NCBI GenBank assembly: GCA_946807835.1
Contig: OX327702.1
Coordinates: 4,712,001-4,776,000, forward strand
DNA: 64,000 bases
Direction: 5' to 3'
From: Ailanthus altissimus
Taxonomy: Eukaryota > Streptophyta > Magnoliopsida > Sapindales > Simaroubaceae
This document shows positions 43,700-57,129 of this stretch, one piece after another. The position numbers and the translations under genes were made by a program. Positions within the stretch are counted from its first letter, which is position 1, and each line of letters begins with the position of its first letter. The notes under the pieces were generated by a model that did not search any database, was not told the DNA's origin, and worked only from the letters and a program-made list of their open reading frames with translations.

Positions 43700-45970
43700 T
43701 GTTAGAGTTTATACTTACGTGTCATCTCTGTTTGTATGAATATTTATTTTGTAATATTTATACAGTGAATATTTTATTAAATCGTTAATAACCTTTATTA
43801 AATAGTAATTAAGTTTGTAACATTATAGACATTGTATGATCTGAATGAGTTCAAATCTGGTTTAAAGAAGTTTAGACCAGAGCTAAGGGTTAACAATTTG
43901 ATAGTTATAATTGCTAAGAGTTAGCACTACTAAGAGTTAGCAAGTTATAAAAGTCAACGAGATCTAAATAGTTAAAACCTTATCTATAATGTGACAAAAA
44001 CCTAAGAGTCTACTTGTAATGATATAGTTGCAATAAATATTAAGAAATGTCATTATATAAGTATCTTCTTAAATATAGAGTTTTGGATCTAAGTTCACTA
44101 ATAAGGGTCTATTGGTGAAACACGATAATATAGATTAGTGTATGTCTATATCTGTATTGTACAAATGATTATTCTTAGTTAACCATAAGCTTGGTAGAAA
44201 CTCATATACACATACAGGTATTCAGTTAGGACTGGATGCTGAACAGACTCATAAGGCCCCCAATAGATATCCTATGAAACCGTCAAAGAAAGGTTCTCTC
44301 GAGTTGAATAATATTTGTGGTCCTTCGACTTGAGTGCCACGGTGGACTTGTGGGAGATCCATTATACTTTGGTTCCACATATGTTAGATATCTTTCATGG
44401 TCTGACCGCTACATGTCATTGGGTATGCTCCGATGCTCATGGAGTTCGGTGTGCGTAGATATGGGATCTGCCAGCTCACATAAATAGGTTGTATATCCGA
44501 TACTTCGAGATTGTATCTTATAAAGTCTTATGGCTGTAAGCAATCAACTTGAGAAAAGATTTTCCTACATGTTTGAGCATTATAGTAAAAGTGTTTGCAT
44601 ATATTGTTAATTAAGATACGAATCTGGAGATAAAGTAACAGATGAAATTATCGGGATTTGATGGTAATGATCTATATCTCGCTCATCCAGGATATAATGA
44701 CGGAAGAATTATACGAATATGTAGTAACCTCAACATGTATGGTCTAACGCGCTAATTTGTAACATCCGTGACATATGCGAGGGGCATTGATCATGGACTT
44801 ATGGAATAGTTCCATTTGATGAATCGGGCGTGGACCTATGGAGTTCCAATATGAAATGTACTCTTTAAGCACTTGGGCAGTTTGCCGTATTGAATAGTTC
44901 AATACAATAAAATTCAAAATTTACTATGGTCAAGTTAACTAAAGTATATGATTAAATGATGGGACCCACTTTAGGTTAACTTGGTAACCTAGTAAGCGCA
45001 TAAATATAATTAACCATATACTTTAGTTAACTTGGTAACCTAGTAAGGGCATAAATATAATTTTACTTAATGATTATTTAATTGTTAAATAATTCAAATA
45101 AATATTTATTTATTTAATTATTAAATAAATAATTTAGTTTAACTATGGTTAAGAGTTAACCATATGGTTAAGTTAACTTTACTTAATAGTTAAATAAAAG
45201 TTAACTTAACCATATGGTTAAGTTAACTTTACTTAATGGTTAAGTAAAAGTTAACCTAACTATAGTTAAGTTAGTTAACTATAGTTAAAATATTTAAATG
45301 TTCCTTTAACCTAACTAAAGTTAAGTGTTAACTATGGTTAGAATATTTAAATATTCATTTAACCTAACTAGAGTTAAGAGTTAACTATGATTAAGTTAGG
45401 TTAAATGCAAATTGAAATTAAGTGAAATAAATAGAAATTAAATTTATTTGTATATATTAGCCAAATGTAATTAAATTCATAAGTTTTGTTAAATTTTTAT
45501 TTTGCTAAAAATTGGCCAGCCATTACAAATAGAGAAAAGAGAAATTATTTTCTTAATTTTGGATTCAAGTTGTTGAATTCATAATTTTCTTTTATAAGGT
45601 ATAAAACCAATTTAGCAAAATAAGTTTTGATTAATTGATTAAGTGTTAATAAAAAAAAATCAAGAACATAAGCTTAGGTTGTTAAACTTTTGCTGGATCA
45701 AAGACTATCATTCTAGATAATCAAACCCACCATTGTTGATTATTAGAATTGATCAAAGATTACATTTCGATGGACTTCAACAATTTCAATCCAAAGGCTT
45801 CAAGGGCTATTTTCTCAATTTCGTTTCAGTTAATTCCTTTAATATGTAATGATTGTGTTTACTGTAAAGTTTTAAGCTTCCGTTGCGTATTTATATGTAT
45901 GAGATGTGTATATTTTGTTGTTAAACACAAAACCTACATGTAAACACCCTTGAAAAATCCACTCCCAACA
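43700..45970 (+). mobile_element. Solo LTR, 2.27-kb family, nested in the Copia 5' LTR
   Basis: Starts TGTTAGAG, ends CTCCCAACA. Flanks are CTTAA (43695-43699) and CTTAT (45971-45975), a 5-bp duplication with one mismatch. It aligns with the solo LTR at 26218-28421. It contains two internal duplications: a ~42-bp one near 44981-45060 and a 50-bp one (45158-45207, 45208-45257). The GGTTAA-rich cluster is at about 45125-45400. Confidence 0.85.
45158..45257. repeat. 50-bp tandem duplication inside the solo LTR
   Basis: Two units starting AACCATATGGTTAAGTTAAC (45158 and 45208) with a few differences. The units contain the palindromes CCATATGG and GTTAAC. Confidence 0.75.
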
Positions 45971-46396
45971 CTTATTTCAATGAAAACTAGAATTTTTAGA
46001 GATATTATAAATACTATATAAATCCTTAAAATCTCTTAGAATTAATTAAGCATCAACAAGAGAGATAATAGAGAGCTTAGATTATACTTGAATATTTTGA
46101 GTGCACAAGATAGTGTGGTATAAATCCTTTGGAGTATTTGAAAATTTCTTGTAATCTCTCATTGGAGATCTTTGTGTATAAAAAAATTGAATAAAAAAAA
46201 AACTAGAATCCTGAGATCCACCATGGACATAGGCGATTAGTGTCGAATCATGTATATTGATTATACTTTCTTTGGTGAGTGTGATTGTTTATTTCTTGAT
46301 TGTATGATATTTTCTTATTCTTATTTACTTGTGATTAAAAGTCTTCTACAAAGAACTTAGAATATTTTTAGAGCGTACCCTAAAAACTCCAACAAG

Positions 46397-46408
46397 TGGT
46401 ATCAGAGC
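46397..46408 (+). other. Primer-binding site of the Copia element
   Basis: TGGTATCAGAGC, 2 bp after the LTR end ACTCCAACA; exact complement to the initiator tRNA-Met 3' end. Confidence 0.88.
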
Positions 46409-46460
46409 CAAGGTTAAGGATAATACATTTGTGGTATATCAAGAACATAGGTTATCCATC

Positions 46461-47600
46461 CATGGCGACTTACAATTATGAAGTAAAGAAGTTCAATGCG
46501 TAGAATAATTTCAATATTTAGAAGATAAAGGTTATGGCTCTATTGGTCAGTCGTCGTTAGATTTAGCCCTTAAAGATACTCAAGCAACAATCAGCAAAGA
46601 GAAGAAACCTATGATATTTGGATCTAAGGCAAATAGAGAAACTATTTAGAAAAATACCTACAGTATCATAGTTCTGTCGTTTAGTGATAAAGTTCTAAGA
46701 TAAATGGCTGGAGAGAAGACAGTTATAAGTCTTTGAAGAAACTTGAAGTCCTCTATATGACGAAGTCCTTGGCGAATCATCTTTATGTCAAGAAGAAGTT
46801 GTATCAACTATCTATGGCTGAATGAACATCAATGAAAAATCACATTAACACTTTCAATAAGATTCATAGATCTCGAGACAATAAATATCAAAATTAAAGA
46901 TGAGAATAAGGCAATAATCTTGTGTTTTTTGTCTCCCAATTATGAGCACTTCGTGGAAATTTTGTCTCCAAAATTTCGTTAAACTATAAAGAATTCGGAA
47001 AGAAATCAAAGTCTAATAGTGCAACAGAATTGGCTACAAGAGGAAGAGGTAAAAATAACAATAAGTATGACAGATATAAGAAGTGTTATTATTGCAATAA
47101 GGAATGGCCTTAAGAGAAATTGTCTAGAAAAAAAAAACAAAGAATAGTGAAAGCTACAATAGTCTGTAAAGAAGACTTAAAAGTTACATAATCATTAATA
47201 GCTTTTAATGAGAAGTATGCTAGTGAATGGATACTTGATTCTTAATGTAGTTACCATATATATCCTAATAAATCTTGGTTTACCGATTATAAATCTATTA
47301 GGGGTAGAAAATTACTAATTGGGAATAATATAGCTAGTAAAGTCATGGGGATTGTTAGCATAAAGATGAATATACATGATGGGAAGATTAGGGAGTTACA
47401 TAGTGTAATGCGTGTTTTTGGAGTTAAAAGAAACTTGATATCTCTATAAGTGTTAGATCAAGAGGGATATTCATTCAAGACAGAAAAAAGAATACTAGAG
47501 ATGATGGGAGGATCTATAATAATTATGAAATGTGAAAAGCACGTGGAGTTATATATGCTTAATGGAAATGTTGTGAGTGGCTCAACATAGATTGTTGAGA
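46461..47600 (+). pseudogene. Copia gag and protease, broken
   Basis: The frame opens at ATG 46461 with MATYNYEVKKFN, as in many plant Copia gag proteins. It continues in pieces through '[20 protein letters not shown]', 'YEHFVE' and a damaged zinc knuckle (CYYCNKEWP, the His lost). The protease shows 'WILDS' then a stop where DSG should end, and 'CSYHIYPNKSWFTDYKSI', 'IRELHSVMRVFGVKRNLISL'. The segment ends near 47600. Stops occur from codon 14 on. The plus-strand neighbour after the nested solo LTR is a short pre-integrase-like piece, not integrase core or reverse transcriptase. Confidence 0.78.
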
Positions 47601-47636
47601 TGATGCAGATCAAGGGGCAATATTGGAGATTTGTTC

Positions 47637-48979
47637 ATGATAAGGGCATAAAAGTACTAGTATAATCAATACCCCAACTTTCATATTTTGCTTTAAATCA
47701 TGAATATTTAGCTATTTAATTTTTTTTTAAATAGATGTACAACAGAAAATGTGATGTATAACAATAAACATGAGGCGAATTGATCGTAAAATAAAGAAGT
47801 TGCATTCAAAATATGCAAGCACTAGAACGCAACCAGGGTCACAGCGCCCAGGAATCTACGGCTGCGGCCATGGGGATAGAATGTCAGGGCTGTGGTGCCA
47901 AGAACCCAGGGTCACAGCCCTCATATAAGAAAAGTGCAATTTTCTTTATTTTTTGTCTCCTAACACGATTTGGACTCCTCAATGATGATCATAGGATTTC
48001 TAATACCTATGAAAGCACTCTTTTAAAAGCCAAAATATGGACTTTAGAGAGGTAAAAACTTAAAGAAAGAATTTACAACACAAAATTAAAGATCATAGCT
48101 AAGAAATTAAGATTCAATGTCAAGATTAAATATTCAAGCCAAAGAAAATAGAGAAGTACATCAAGGCGTCTTCTTGATTAGTTTTTCTTCTCTTTTCTTA
48201 TTATTATATTTTTATTTTTACTGTTATTTATGAATTAGTTTGGTACTCTTAATTTTGTGATGAAGTAAACTTGTTTATCTAAGGTTAGACTATTAAATAT
48301 AGTATATAGTTAGATTTTATTAATTATTAGTTTATGAACTTAATACATATAATTGATTTATTTTATCTTGATCTTATTACTTTCATTTTATCTGACCAAT
48401 ATCTTGAATGATTGAGAAATCATGATGAACTTGACAAATGGATTCATGTGTTTAGTCTATGATAGTTTGATAAATGATCATAGAGTAACAACTATAAGTT
48501 CTATGTAGGATATACATATACCTAGATGGTATGTATGGCATAATTTAGACTTTATCTTAACGAGTTACTTGATTGTCATAGACTATAGGTTATTATTAGA
48601 ATGCGTAATATAATCACTTGATCATCGACAGAAGCTTGTGATGAGATTACTGTCTAAGCCAATAATTTATATTAAGGGATTAACTAAACGGTTAATGAAT
48701 TTAATAAAATATTAAGAGATAAGTCTATACCCTAGATTATTGTCAATTAGTGAATTTATATGTTTGTTCATTTACTGTTTAGGTTAATTTACTTGATAGA
48801 ATTAGATTAGTTAATTAAATTCAAGATTTTAGTTTTCTAAATAAAATATTAAATATTTAAAATTTTAGTAATTGATTGAAAGAATTAGACCACAGTCCTT
48901 GTGAGAACGATATCTAGACTTTAAATCTTATATTATTTGATACGATAGTGTGTGCTTGCACTTATCTATTTTAATATCA
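47637..48979 (+). mobile_element. Solo LTR of a Ty3/Gypsy-like family, nested in the Copia interior
   Basis: Starts TGATAAGGGCATAAAAGTAC and ends near TTTTAATATCA; the Copia interior resumes at about 48985. It has a GC-rich patch (47825-47930) and near its end a 'CCTTGTGAGAACGATATCT' and 'GATACGATAGTGTGTGCTTG' region, which I associate with the 3' ends of certain plant Gypsy LTRs. A clean target duplication was not found, so the ends may be off by a few bases. The 80-codon ORF at 47813-48055 is part of it. Confidence 0.55.
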
Positions 48980-49257
48980 ATAAGCTAACTAGAGTGGTAA
49001 GGGTCAAAAGAAAATGTATGAGAAGGGTGTTATTGGCAAAGATAAGCTACATAGATACTATGATGGTGTCAAGAACAATATGGAGATCATAATACAAAAG
49101 TCACCCAAGGGAAGATACATTTATATCTTTAGACACCAGAGTCACAAGCTCAAAGGAGTTAAGTCTAGACAAAGACTTAATTGGTGTTAACACTAGGTAA
49201 TTGAGCATTGTTGTGAATGGATCTTAGAAGGTTATTGAAGAGAGATTTTGAATCAAA

Positions 49258-49830
49258 TAGTGGCTTATTAGAATTGATGATTTAAAATCAATGTTGAATT
49301 TGATTTTGAGTTTGAAACTAATGAAGAGTTGACACATGATCATCAAGAAAGCAATGACTAAAAAAAAAGGAAACAAAATAAAAATATCAAATTGTGAGTT
49401 TAAGTCAGTTTTGGACTTCCTCAATACATAAACTTTTATTTCAACTATAAATATGATTTTTATCGACGTTTTAAATACTATAAACTCTTATAACTTTTTA
49501 AAATTAATTAAGCATCAATAAGAGAAAGAATAGATAGCTTAAGTATACTTGAATACTTTGATTGCACAAAATAGTGTGGTATAAATTTTTAAGAGCATTG
49601 AGTATTTGAATATTCTTTATAATCTTTTGTGAGAGTTCTTTATATATAAAAGAATTAAATAAAAAAATTAAAATCTTAAGAGCTATTATAAATGCAAACA
49701 GTTATTATCAAATTATATATATTAATTGTGCTTTTTGGTGTGTGTGTAATTATTGATCTCTTAGTTGTGTGATTTTTTTTTTTTTTTTGTTTACTTATAA
49801 TTGAAAGACTTCGGCAAAGTAAGCATTAAA
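49258..49830 (+). repeat. 3' LTR of the Copia element, right end eroded
   Basis: Starts around TGGCTTATTAGAATTGATG, after 'TTGAATCAAATAG', and follows the 5' LTR order. It fades out after AAGACTTCGGCAAAG (about 49820), so the terminal CAACA and target duplication are not visible. A T17 tract at about 49772 differs from the 5' copy. Confidence 0.6.
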
Positions 49831-52800
49831 AGAAATATCAATGGCAGTATATTCAGAAGGCCTGTCTCAACCCCCCACGATAAGCATAAGCAAAACTAGG
49901 GCTGGTTTGATAAAAGCTTAATGTGAAATCCATCCCATAAGCACCAGCACCGCATATCAAATAATGATCGGTGGCATTAGACTTATTCGATTTCCATTCA
50001 CTAATTGATCACTTTTCTTGATTCTAAGTCGCTAAAAGTTAAACACATGCGCATATCCAACAAATACAATCATGGGCCAATGAAAAGCACGAGTTTAAGC
50101 GTACGTTTATTTTGAATGCGCATGATTTTTCTGTGCCAGACAAGTGAGAAAGGCATTGAGAGTTAACAGAAAGTCTACATTCATGATTGGATTGGAAGAT
50201 TTGTCGTTCAAACTGAATGACGAATTCGAATCCTTGCATAAAACTTAATTTACTTGTCGTTAACATATATATGGTAAAAATAAATTACGTTATTTCTCGT
50301 CTACCATAACAATATCTATATCTGAATCTGCTTACAACTGCCATTCATTGTAGGGCCTTTGCAAATTCTTTTATATATACATAAGAGTGATTTCTATCTT
50401 TCAGGGCACTGCCTATTAATTCTACGAATACTTCTGTACAAGCATATTTTCGTTGAGCACTACTTTGATAATGTTTTTAAGAGGGTAAATAATTTTTTAT
50501 ATATAGCGAAAAAAATTATAGAGATAGAATTTCCTCACATTAACTTATTTTCAGTATTGTTGATTCTATTATTGAAATGGTTCACTACTTAGAACCATGA
50601 CTTTTACTATTGTTAATGAATTATAATTATATCATATTATCTAATAAGCCTATCACATTATGATAAGTCTATCATATTAAATTTAAAATTCAACTAACTC
50701 GCTCAACTCAAATTCAAAAATAAGTAAAAAGTTTAATTCATAAAAATGATAAAAATATTACTTGAACCATGACTTTTATAATTGTTAATGAATTATAACT
50801 ATATCACATTATTTGATAAGTCTATCACATTATAATAAGTCTATCACATTAAGATTAAAATTCATCTTACAAATATTTGAGTATGAATTAAATTATATTA
50901 TGTTACATTGTATAAAGTATGCATTATACATTTTATATTAATAAAAAAAATTATGAACACAATACAATATAATATAGAACAATCGTGAACACAATACAAC
51001 ATACAAATGGGCATCAATACTCTTTTGTTTAAAACATTCTCGCACACCACTCGCTTATGATTGATTAACACTAATTTAAGTGTGAGAATGATTTTACTAA
51101 CTTAAGTATTAAGAATATAATTTTTTTTACTCTTCATTAATAATACTCTACACATTTAAAAAATTAAGAAGTAATTTATAAATAATTTCAGATTTGAAAC
51201 TTTCAAATATTACTTCAATTTTAGTATCATAAAATAACCCGAAACTTAGAAATTAATATCAATTAGGGTCAAGGATCATGATATAACAAGCTCTGGCTCA
51301 TGCAGGGATGTCACTATTCGAAATGAAATGAAATGAAATGAAATGATCAGTAAAATAATAAAAGTAAAGCACACCTATATCCATCGGCCTACTTGTTGAT
51401 CAAAATTCATAAACACAAGGACAAGTGAAAAGAGGCACGAGTCAAATGTAAGTCCACATTCATGAATCTAAGGACCAATGTAATCGTTGACGAGGTTATA
51501 CACTTTTTTCTATGGAAAAATAATACAAGAGCATGGGGGAAGGAGGGGGGCAGCCATTGGTCCACCTCTCGCTGGCATATCACTAAAAGTCATTTAATCA
51601 TGTAATAGTGTTTAGCTTCATAATTATTCATTATATTATTTTTAACAGATATTCTTGTCTGACAGCTTGTGTTAATTAATTTCCCATGTGATAATGACCC
51701 CTCCACCGTCATCTCTCATCATTATCACCTTAATTTATTATATCCCAACAAATAAGAAAAACAATAATCCTATTCCTATGTATTCATTCATCTTTCGCGG
51801 GGGCGGGGGGAATCATTATCAAATTTTTATCTGTATAAAATTGATTTTACTATTTTATAAATTTTACTTATTTAGTTTTAAGAGTTTCTTTTTCTTTTGA
51901 ATGTAAATATTATTAGAAAAACAATACAATAACGTTATTAAGATAAGAGAAGGCCACTATATGCATAAATAAACAAAATAATATTAATAAAAAAAGATAA
52001 TACCACTGCAAAAATATATTAGAACCTTTAATTTTAAAATCAAACCCAAAACCCTTTTGCTTATGCATTTATTACATTAATCCATTAAATTAGATTTGTG
52101 TAATTTCAAAAGTTAAAATGGTTATTATAATGAATCCCTGGTGGGTCCTAAATAAAGAAAGGAAAAAGATTGAAATAATATTATTAAAGGACACAGAGTT
52201 TCACTTGAGATTTGGTGTTTACTAATAAATTAATTAATTTTTAATGCAATAAGGGTTACGAAAGAGATGGAGCCACTGCCACTTCCACTTCTCCTTCTTC
52301 TTCTTTTTCTTTTTCTTGAAAAGAAAGGTAAAATATAAAATATTTAAATTTAATAAATAAAGAAGATGACATGGTCCTAATACAAATCCTTTGTTGTCCT
52401 CTCGTCAACTCGTAAAGGCCATGGGAAGATTTTACCCGTCTGGCCTGAAGATTGAAGAATAGGAGACAAAAGACAATGGCAACAAAAAGATGAATTGCTT
52501 TAAGCTTTAAACAACAACGCTAAAAAAAAGTGATAATTAAATGTATTTGTTAATATATGCTTTTTGAAAATATATTGCTAACTTGACCTCTCCCACTAAT
52601 CTTGGTATTAGTGGGTTCTTGGTGCATTTAATTAAGAATAATTAAATGGTAAATTAATGACCATTTAATTATTGGACTGCTAATGATTTCGTTTGTTCTT
52701 GGTGCATGTATGTATGTATGTAATGTCAGGTTGAAAATTTCAGAATATGCTAGCTGGACCTGTTCCCATTGATACTAATCATTTTGGAAAGCTTAATTTA

Positions 52801-53799
52801 TATTCTTATCAATGAAAATTATTCAATATTAATAATATTACAACTTTATTCATTAGGTTTGTATAATTTTTTAAACTTTGCTCGTCCACCCAATAATTAA
52901 TTGCTTATGCGTATCAATTTAAGTCAATCATTAATTAGAATTTTTTGTTATGCCCCATGTCATTTTGCTGTGTATGCGTTTGCTTCAAATCACAAGCTAC
53001 ACAGATTTAAAAATGATGACATCTTCCCTTCCAAAGACAAGGAGATTATGACCAAAAAAAAAAGGTGTTTACTACGTATGATGATACAGTTTTAGAGATG
53101 GGGAAATATAAGTTTAACAATAAGGTTTGGTATAAAATTTAAATTTAAAACTTATATTTTAATTTATGTGGTATAAATTGATAACTTGTGAAGTAGTTGT
53201 TAATTTTTTTATACTATTATTATTATTATTATTGAAAGATATACAAATTATTGTTCTCATTACAATATTATATTATAGAGACTAGACTATTTTTCCATCG
53301 AAGAATACTTTTACTCTCCAATATGGTGAAAGAATTCCAGCTTGACTCGAATGCGAGACCTAGACATTGAAGGTATTTGGCACCAATTAATGTAATAGTT
53401 CTGTAACAGTAATTAATAAGTGATACATCAAATGTCACAAATAATTAAGTCACGTTTGATTTATGAAATAATCAAAAATTATGAAAGAGTTGAAATTAAT
53501 TTGATTCTTAATATTAAATATTATTGATATATTAAATGTCCCGTCATAAATAATTAAATTCTAGATGACTCATCAACTATCAAAGTGGGACTTTTTTTAA
53601 AAAAATATAATAATTTTATATTTTTAAAATAATTATTTTCAAAAAAAAAATGTTATCATTTACAAATATTAAATTAAATTTACAAAATTTGTATTCCTAC
53701 TTCATAAATTTAGCATTATTCTAAATTTTAAAAATAGTTCATTCGTGTAAAATTTAATTAAAAATTGTTGTAATATAATTTTAAAAAATAAATCGAATA
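49831..53799. other. AT-rich intergenic DNA with simple repeats
   Basis: No gene is supported. It contains a duplicated ~85-bp segment (50593-50677 and 50765-50850), (AAATG)5 at 51321-51345, a pyrimidine-rich TTC/TTCTT tract near 52285-52318, a short ATGT repeat at about 52705-52722 and (TTA)n at about 53208-53234. A perfect 11-bp stem with a 9-nt loop lies at 52640-52670. Confidence 0.5.
50593..50850. repeat. Two diverged direct copies of an ~85-bp segment
   Basis: Both copies (50593-50677 and 50765-50850) begin AACCATGACTTTTA, share TGTTAATGAATTATAA and end with repeated AAGTCTATCA(C/T)ATTA motifs. They are separated by ~90 bp. Confidence 0.65.
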
Positions 53800-54470
53800 C
53801 GTTAAGTATACGAAGATTGAAGAGGAACATGAAAGGTTGTGAAAATATAAGAGATAGTGCCTAGGCGTGGGTGTCAAGTTGCGGGCGCCGCAAAGCCCAA
53901 AATAGAACCTGAGTGCTACGGCGCGAAGTGCCTAACACCGAGGTGCTAGGGGCTGGGCACCTAGCATGAGAAATTGTTTTTCATTTTGATCTGATTCATT
54001 TCGACTCCCACTTGTTTCAAGACTCCTTAAAATGATTCTCACACGTTTAGGGTTAACCTAGGTCGTCTTAAAGTCTATATAAATGCTCTCTATTAGCATA
54101 AAAACACAATTTTTGTGATTAGAGTAATATCTAAGTGATCAAACACAGATTTTTGTGATTTTTAGTGAGAGAAAACTCTTATTTGTAAGATAGAGTGATT
54201 CCTTTGTGAGCCCTTCTTGTAAAAGTCATACTTTGTGAGTGCTTTGAGATTCAATAATAAAATAGTGTGATCTTGATCCGCTGTGAACATAAGCAAGTTA
54301 TTGAACTACGTACATTCTGCGTATTATTTTTTCTATCTTTTTCTTTCTAAATTTTTAAATACTTATTTTTATATTATATTATTTGAGATATTTATTTGTT
54401 TGATTGTTTTTGTTTCAATAATTTGAACAATAATCACAAAAGTAAATTATAAAATTAATTATTAATTTTA
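53800..54470 (+). repeat. Copia-type LTR fragment
   Basis: It has the same layout as the other Copia LTRs here: a GC-rich patch (53875-53970), TATATAAATG (about 54076), then a GATCCGCTGTGAACATAAGC block (54277-54296) followed by GAACTACGTAC. The rest is too diverged to place ends or a target duplication. Confidence 0.5.
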
Positions 54471-57129
54471 CAAATCTCTTGACAAACTACTTAATCTCGG
54501 ATGATTAATTTTTATTATGGTGGATAATAGTGAGATTAAAGAAGTTGTATATTAAAAAAAAATTGATGGACGTTTGTTGACACTTTAAATTTAAAACGTG
54601 TGGGCATATACGCTTAGAAATGATTATATATATATATATATATGAATTCTTTTTTATTTGCTATGAATAGATGTAAATTGATTAGAAAAGTCGAATGCAT
54701 TTTCTTGAAGACAATTATTGGAAAGTGAATAGCGTTAAATGTCACGAGGAAAATTGAGAGACCGATGGCTGTTTCTTCGCAGATTCAAGTTTGAATTTGG
54801 AAGCAGTGGGATTGTGGGGGCAGGGTGTTGTGATTTTTTCGCAACAATCAATTGAGTATAGACATGAATATGCAACCACAACCATTCATAAATCTCTAAT
54901 CTCATCAGTTTCACTGCACCAGCACCATGACCAGGGGAGCCAAGTTCAGTGGCTCTAATTAAACACAAGTAAACAAAAGTTGGCAAAAACAATTCATCTA
55001 CCATATTTTTTTATAAATATCCTTTTTGTCCACAAATAAGATATATTTTTTTAAAAAAATAAAAATTAATTTTTTTAAAAAAAATTTCTTCTTGAACCTA
55101 AGTGGTCAAGAAAATAATTACCAAATTTTAAATTTTTGATTATAATAATTTTTTTAAGTTCTATAATAACATTCTTTTTTTAGATATTTAATTTACAGAT
55201 TACGTTGTTCACAAACCTTTTAAATTCTTTTGTTTATGAAATTAAAATTTTAAAAAAATTTATAACGTGCACATAACTTGTTTAAAATTAATAAAATTAC
55301 TTGTTAGATTACTCCTATACAAGAATTTTATAGATAAATTTGATGCAACAAATGCCCCTCCATCGATCGATCAAATATCAGTCTCTCTCCCCCATTTCGT
55401 CAGCTACAGCCAAGCTGGCTACATGTGCCCATTATTCATTCACTGGAAGCAACTAGCTGACCAATATCTCAGCTTGCACTAGCTACCAACAATTGTCCTA
55501 AGAGAAGTAGGCAAAATATAAAGTTGAAGTTTCGTCACAAACCTTTCATTTCATCAATCGTTTGGTTTGAAAGCTGGCCACGTCCTCAAGTCTTACACAA
55601 AACAGTCTCAAACAAGTTGTTGATGTCTATAACACTTTTGTTCCTAGAGGTTTTTTGATATAAATCCGACAAACCCTGATGGGGAAATAGGAAAACTGGC
55701 CTTCCGTGTCAAAAGAGCGTCTTGTGATTTGGTCGTAAAGGACAATTAGGGTTTTGTGTTTTGGCCCTCACCACCAAGTACTCACCATCACCACTATGTG
55801 CAAATGGCACCATCTTTTGGATAAGGGTCTTATCCCACTTCGTTTTCGAGACATAATCAATTGCAAGTACAATTTTTCCATGATTTAGCAACTAGCTTTT
55901 GATGATTAGTAAAAATCTTTGGCCAATCTGTGTGCCGCATTGATTACTAATCAAACTGCCCAACAAGGCAGCTCGTTATGATCTGATTCAACAGTAAGAT
56001 AATTGATTGTTAAAAAAAAAAAAATTCTAATGAATTATCAATCTAGTGGCATCATCAACAGTTCTGATAATTTTCTTAACCATATTACGTAACATTGATC
56101 CGTGTAGAAATGTATAATTTATTGAGAAATTATTACAAGTTCATGTTAAAACAATTAGCAAGTCAATGCCTTGATTAGACATCTAACCGGAATACTAATT
56201 CATTATTAATCAAATCAGCCGAGAGCTTTGGATAAGTTGAAGCTTAAGATTAAAAAAAAGTCACAAAAATTGAAGGCAAATTAACAAAGATATTTTTGCC
56301 AAGAGTACACGTATGCGCACACAGATATATCTCTTATATAAAAGTACTGATGTCCCTTTTATATTGACTATTCTCTTGGTCAAAACCATGTACATAGCAA
56401 ATTTTTAAACAAAAAATGTCACTGGATTTACATAATCTTCTCTTAAATCAACTCACATCACCCACGTTGATGAATTTTTATATAACTGGAAATGAACCAG
56501 TACATTGCATGTGAGATTATGGACAAAAACGTGATTTTTCTCTTAGCTTAAATCAATTATTTTAAACCATTGTTCCTAGTACTTAAGGTCTATTAATAAC
56601 TTAATTAATATCAAAGTTGCAATCGTATTTCGTGCCTGCCGATGTAAGTGTGTATGCAAGAACGTGCGTATGCATATACGTGTGGGTATGTATGTGTGCA
56701 TTGTTAACGAGAATTTAACATAATTTTTTGCAGATACTAGCTAGTGCTTCGTCAATCTGATTGTCATTGTAGAAGTATCTACTGAGCCCTTTAATTAGTT
56801 TTGTATTTTATTTCTTAATTGTATTAATGGAAGGAGAATGTATCTTAAGTATCTGGAGTTGTATGATGATAATTAGGCTCAAATTGTATACCACATCTCA
56901 AAAAAATTTATTCCAAGTGATACATCAAGTGACGTAATTTATTATGTTATTTCATTGTCTATATGACTAATGACATATATACAAGTAATTACTCTCCTAA
57001 AATTAGAGGTATGTATTATTGGATTTAAGATTGTGGTAAGTAAAATTCAATATCTTTCTATGTAATATGTAATGATTCACTTCTATACAATATGATATTT
57101 TGCTCTTATATAATATAATATTATTCGCA
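54471..57129. other. Intergenic DNA, nothing firm seen
   Basis: AT-rich, with (TA)n at about 54627-54642. Minus-strand frames at 54735-55004 and 55709-55891 are slightly GC-richer than their surroundings but show no motif, intron or start context that I can support. Confidence 0.4.

Larger units (their letters stand above)
43530..46394 (+). repeat. 5' LTR of the Copia element (contains nested LTR)
   Basis: Starts TGGAGCATATTGAAATTAAT and ends ACTCCAACA, with the solo LTR at 43700-45970 removed leaving about 590 bp. The part right of the insertion (45971 on) lines up with the 3' LTR at about 49435 (TTTATTTCAACTATAAAT). A GATCCACCATGGACATAGGC block is at about 46206-46225. Confidence 0.75.
43530..49830 (+). 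mobile_element. Copia-type element, gag/protease only, with two nested solo LTRs
   Basis: The 5' LTR is 43530-46394 (interrupted by a 2.27-kb solo LTR), with a tRNA-Met primer-binding site at 46397. The interior holds a broken gag/protease and another solo LTR. The 3' LTR is about 49258-49830 and its end is eroded. It is the same family as 60135-63258 on the minus strand: LTRs and interior align segment by segment. No reverse transcriptase or integrase core is present in either copy. Confidence 0.75.

Noticed and set aside
52640..52670. Perfect 11-bp stem with 9-nt loop as a microRNA precursor
   Set aside because: Too short and AT-rich for a plant pre-miRNA; no longer duplex can be extended.
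54735..55004. Minus-strand 89-codon ORF as a gene exon
   Set aside because: No motif, splice pattern or promoter context supports it.
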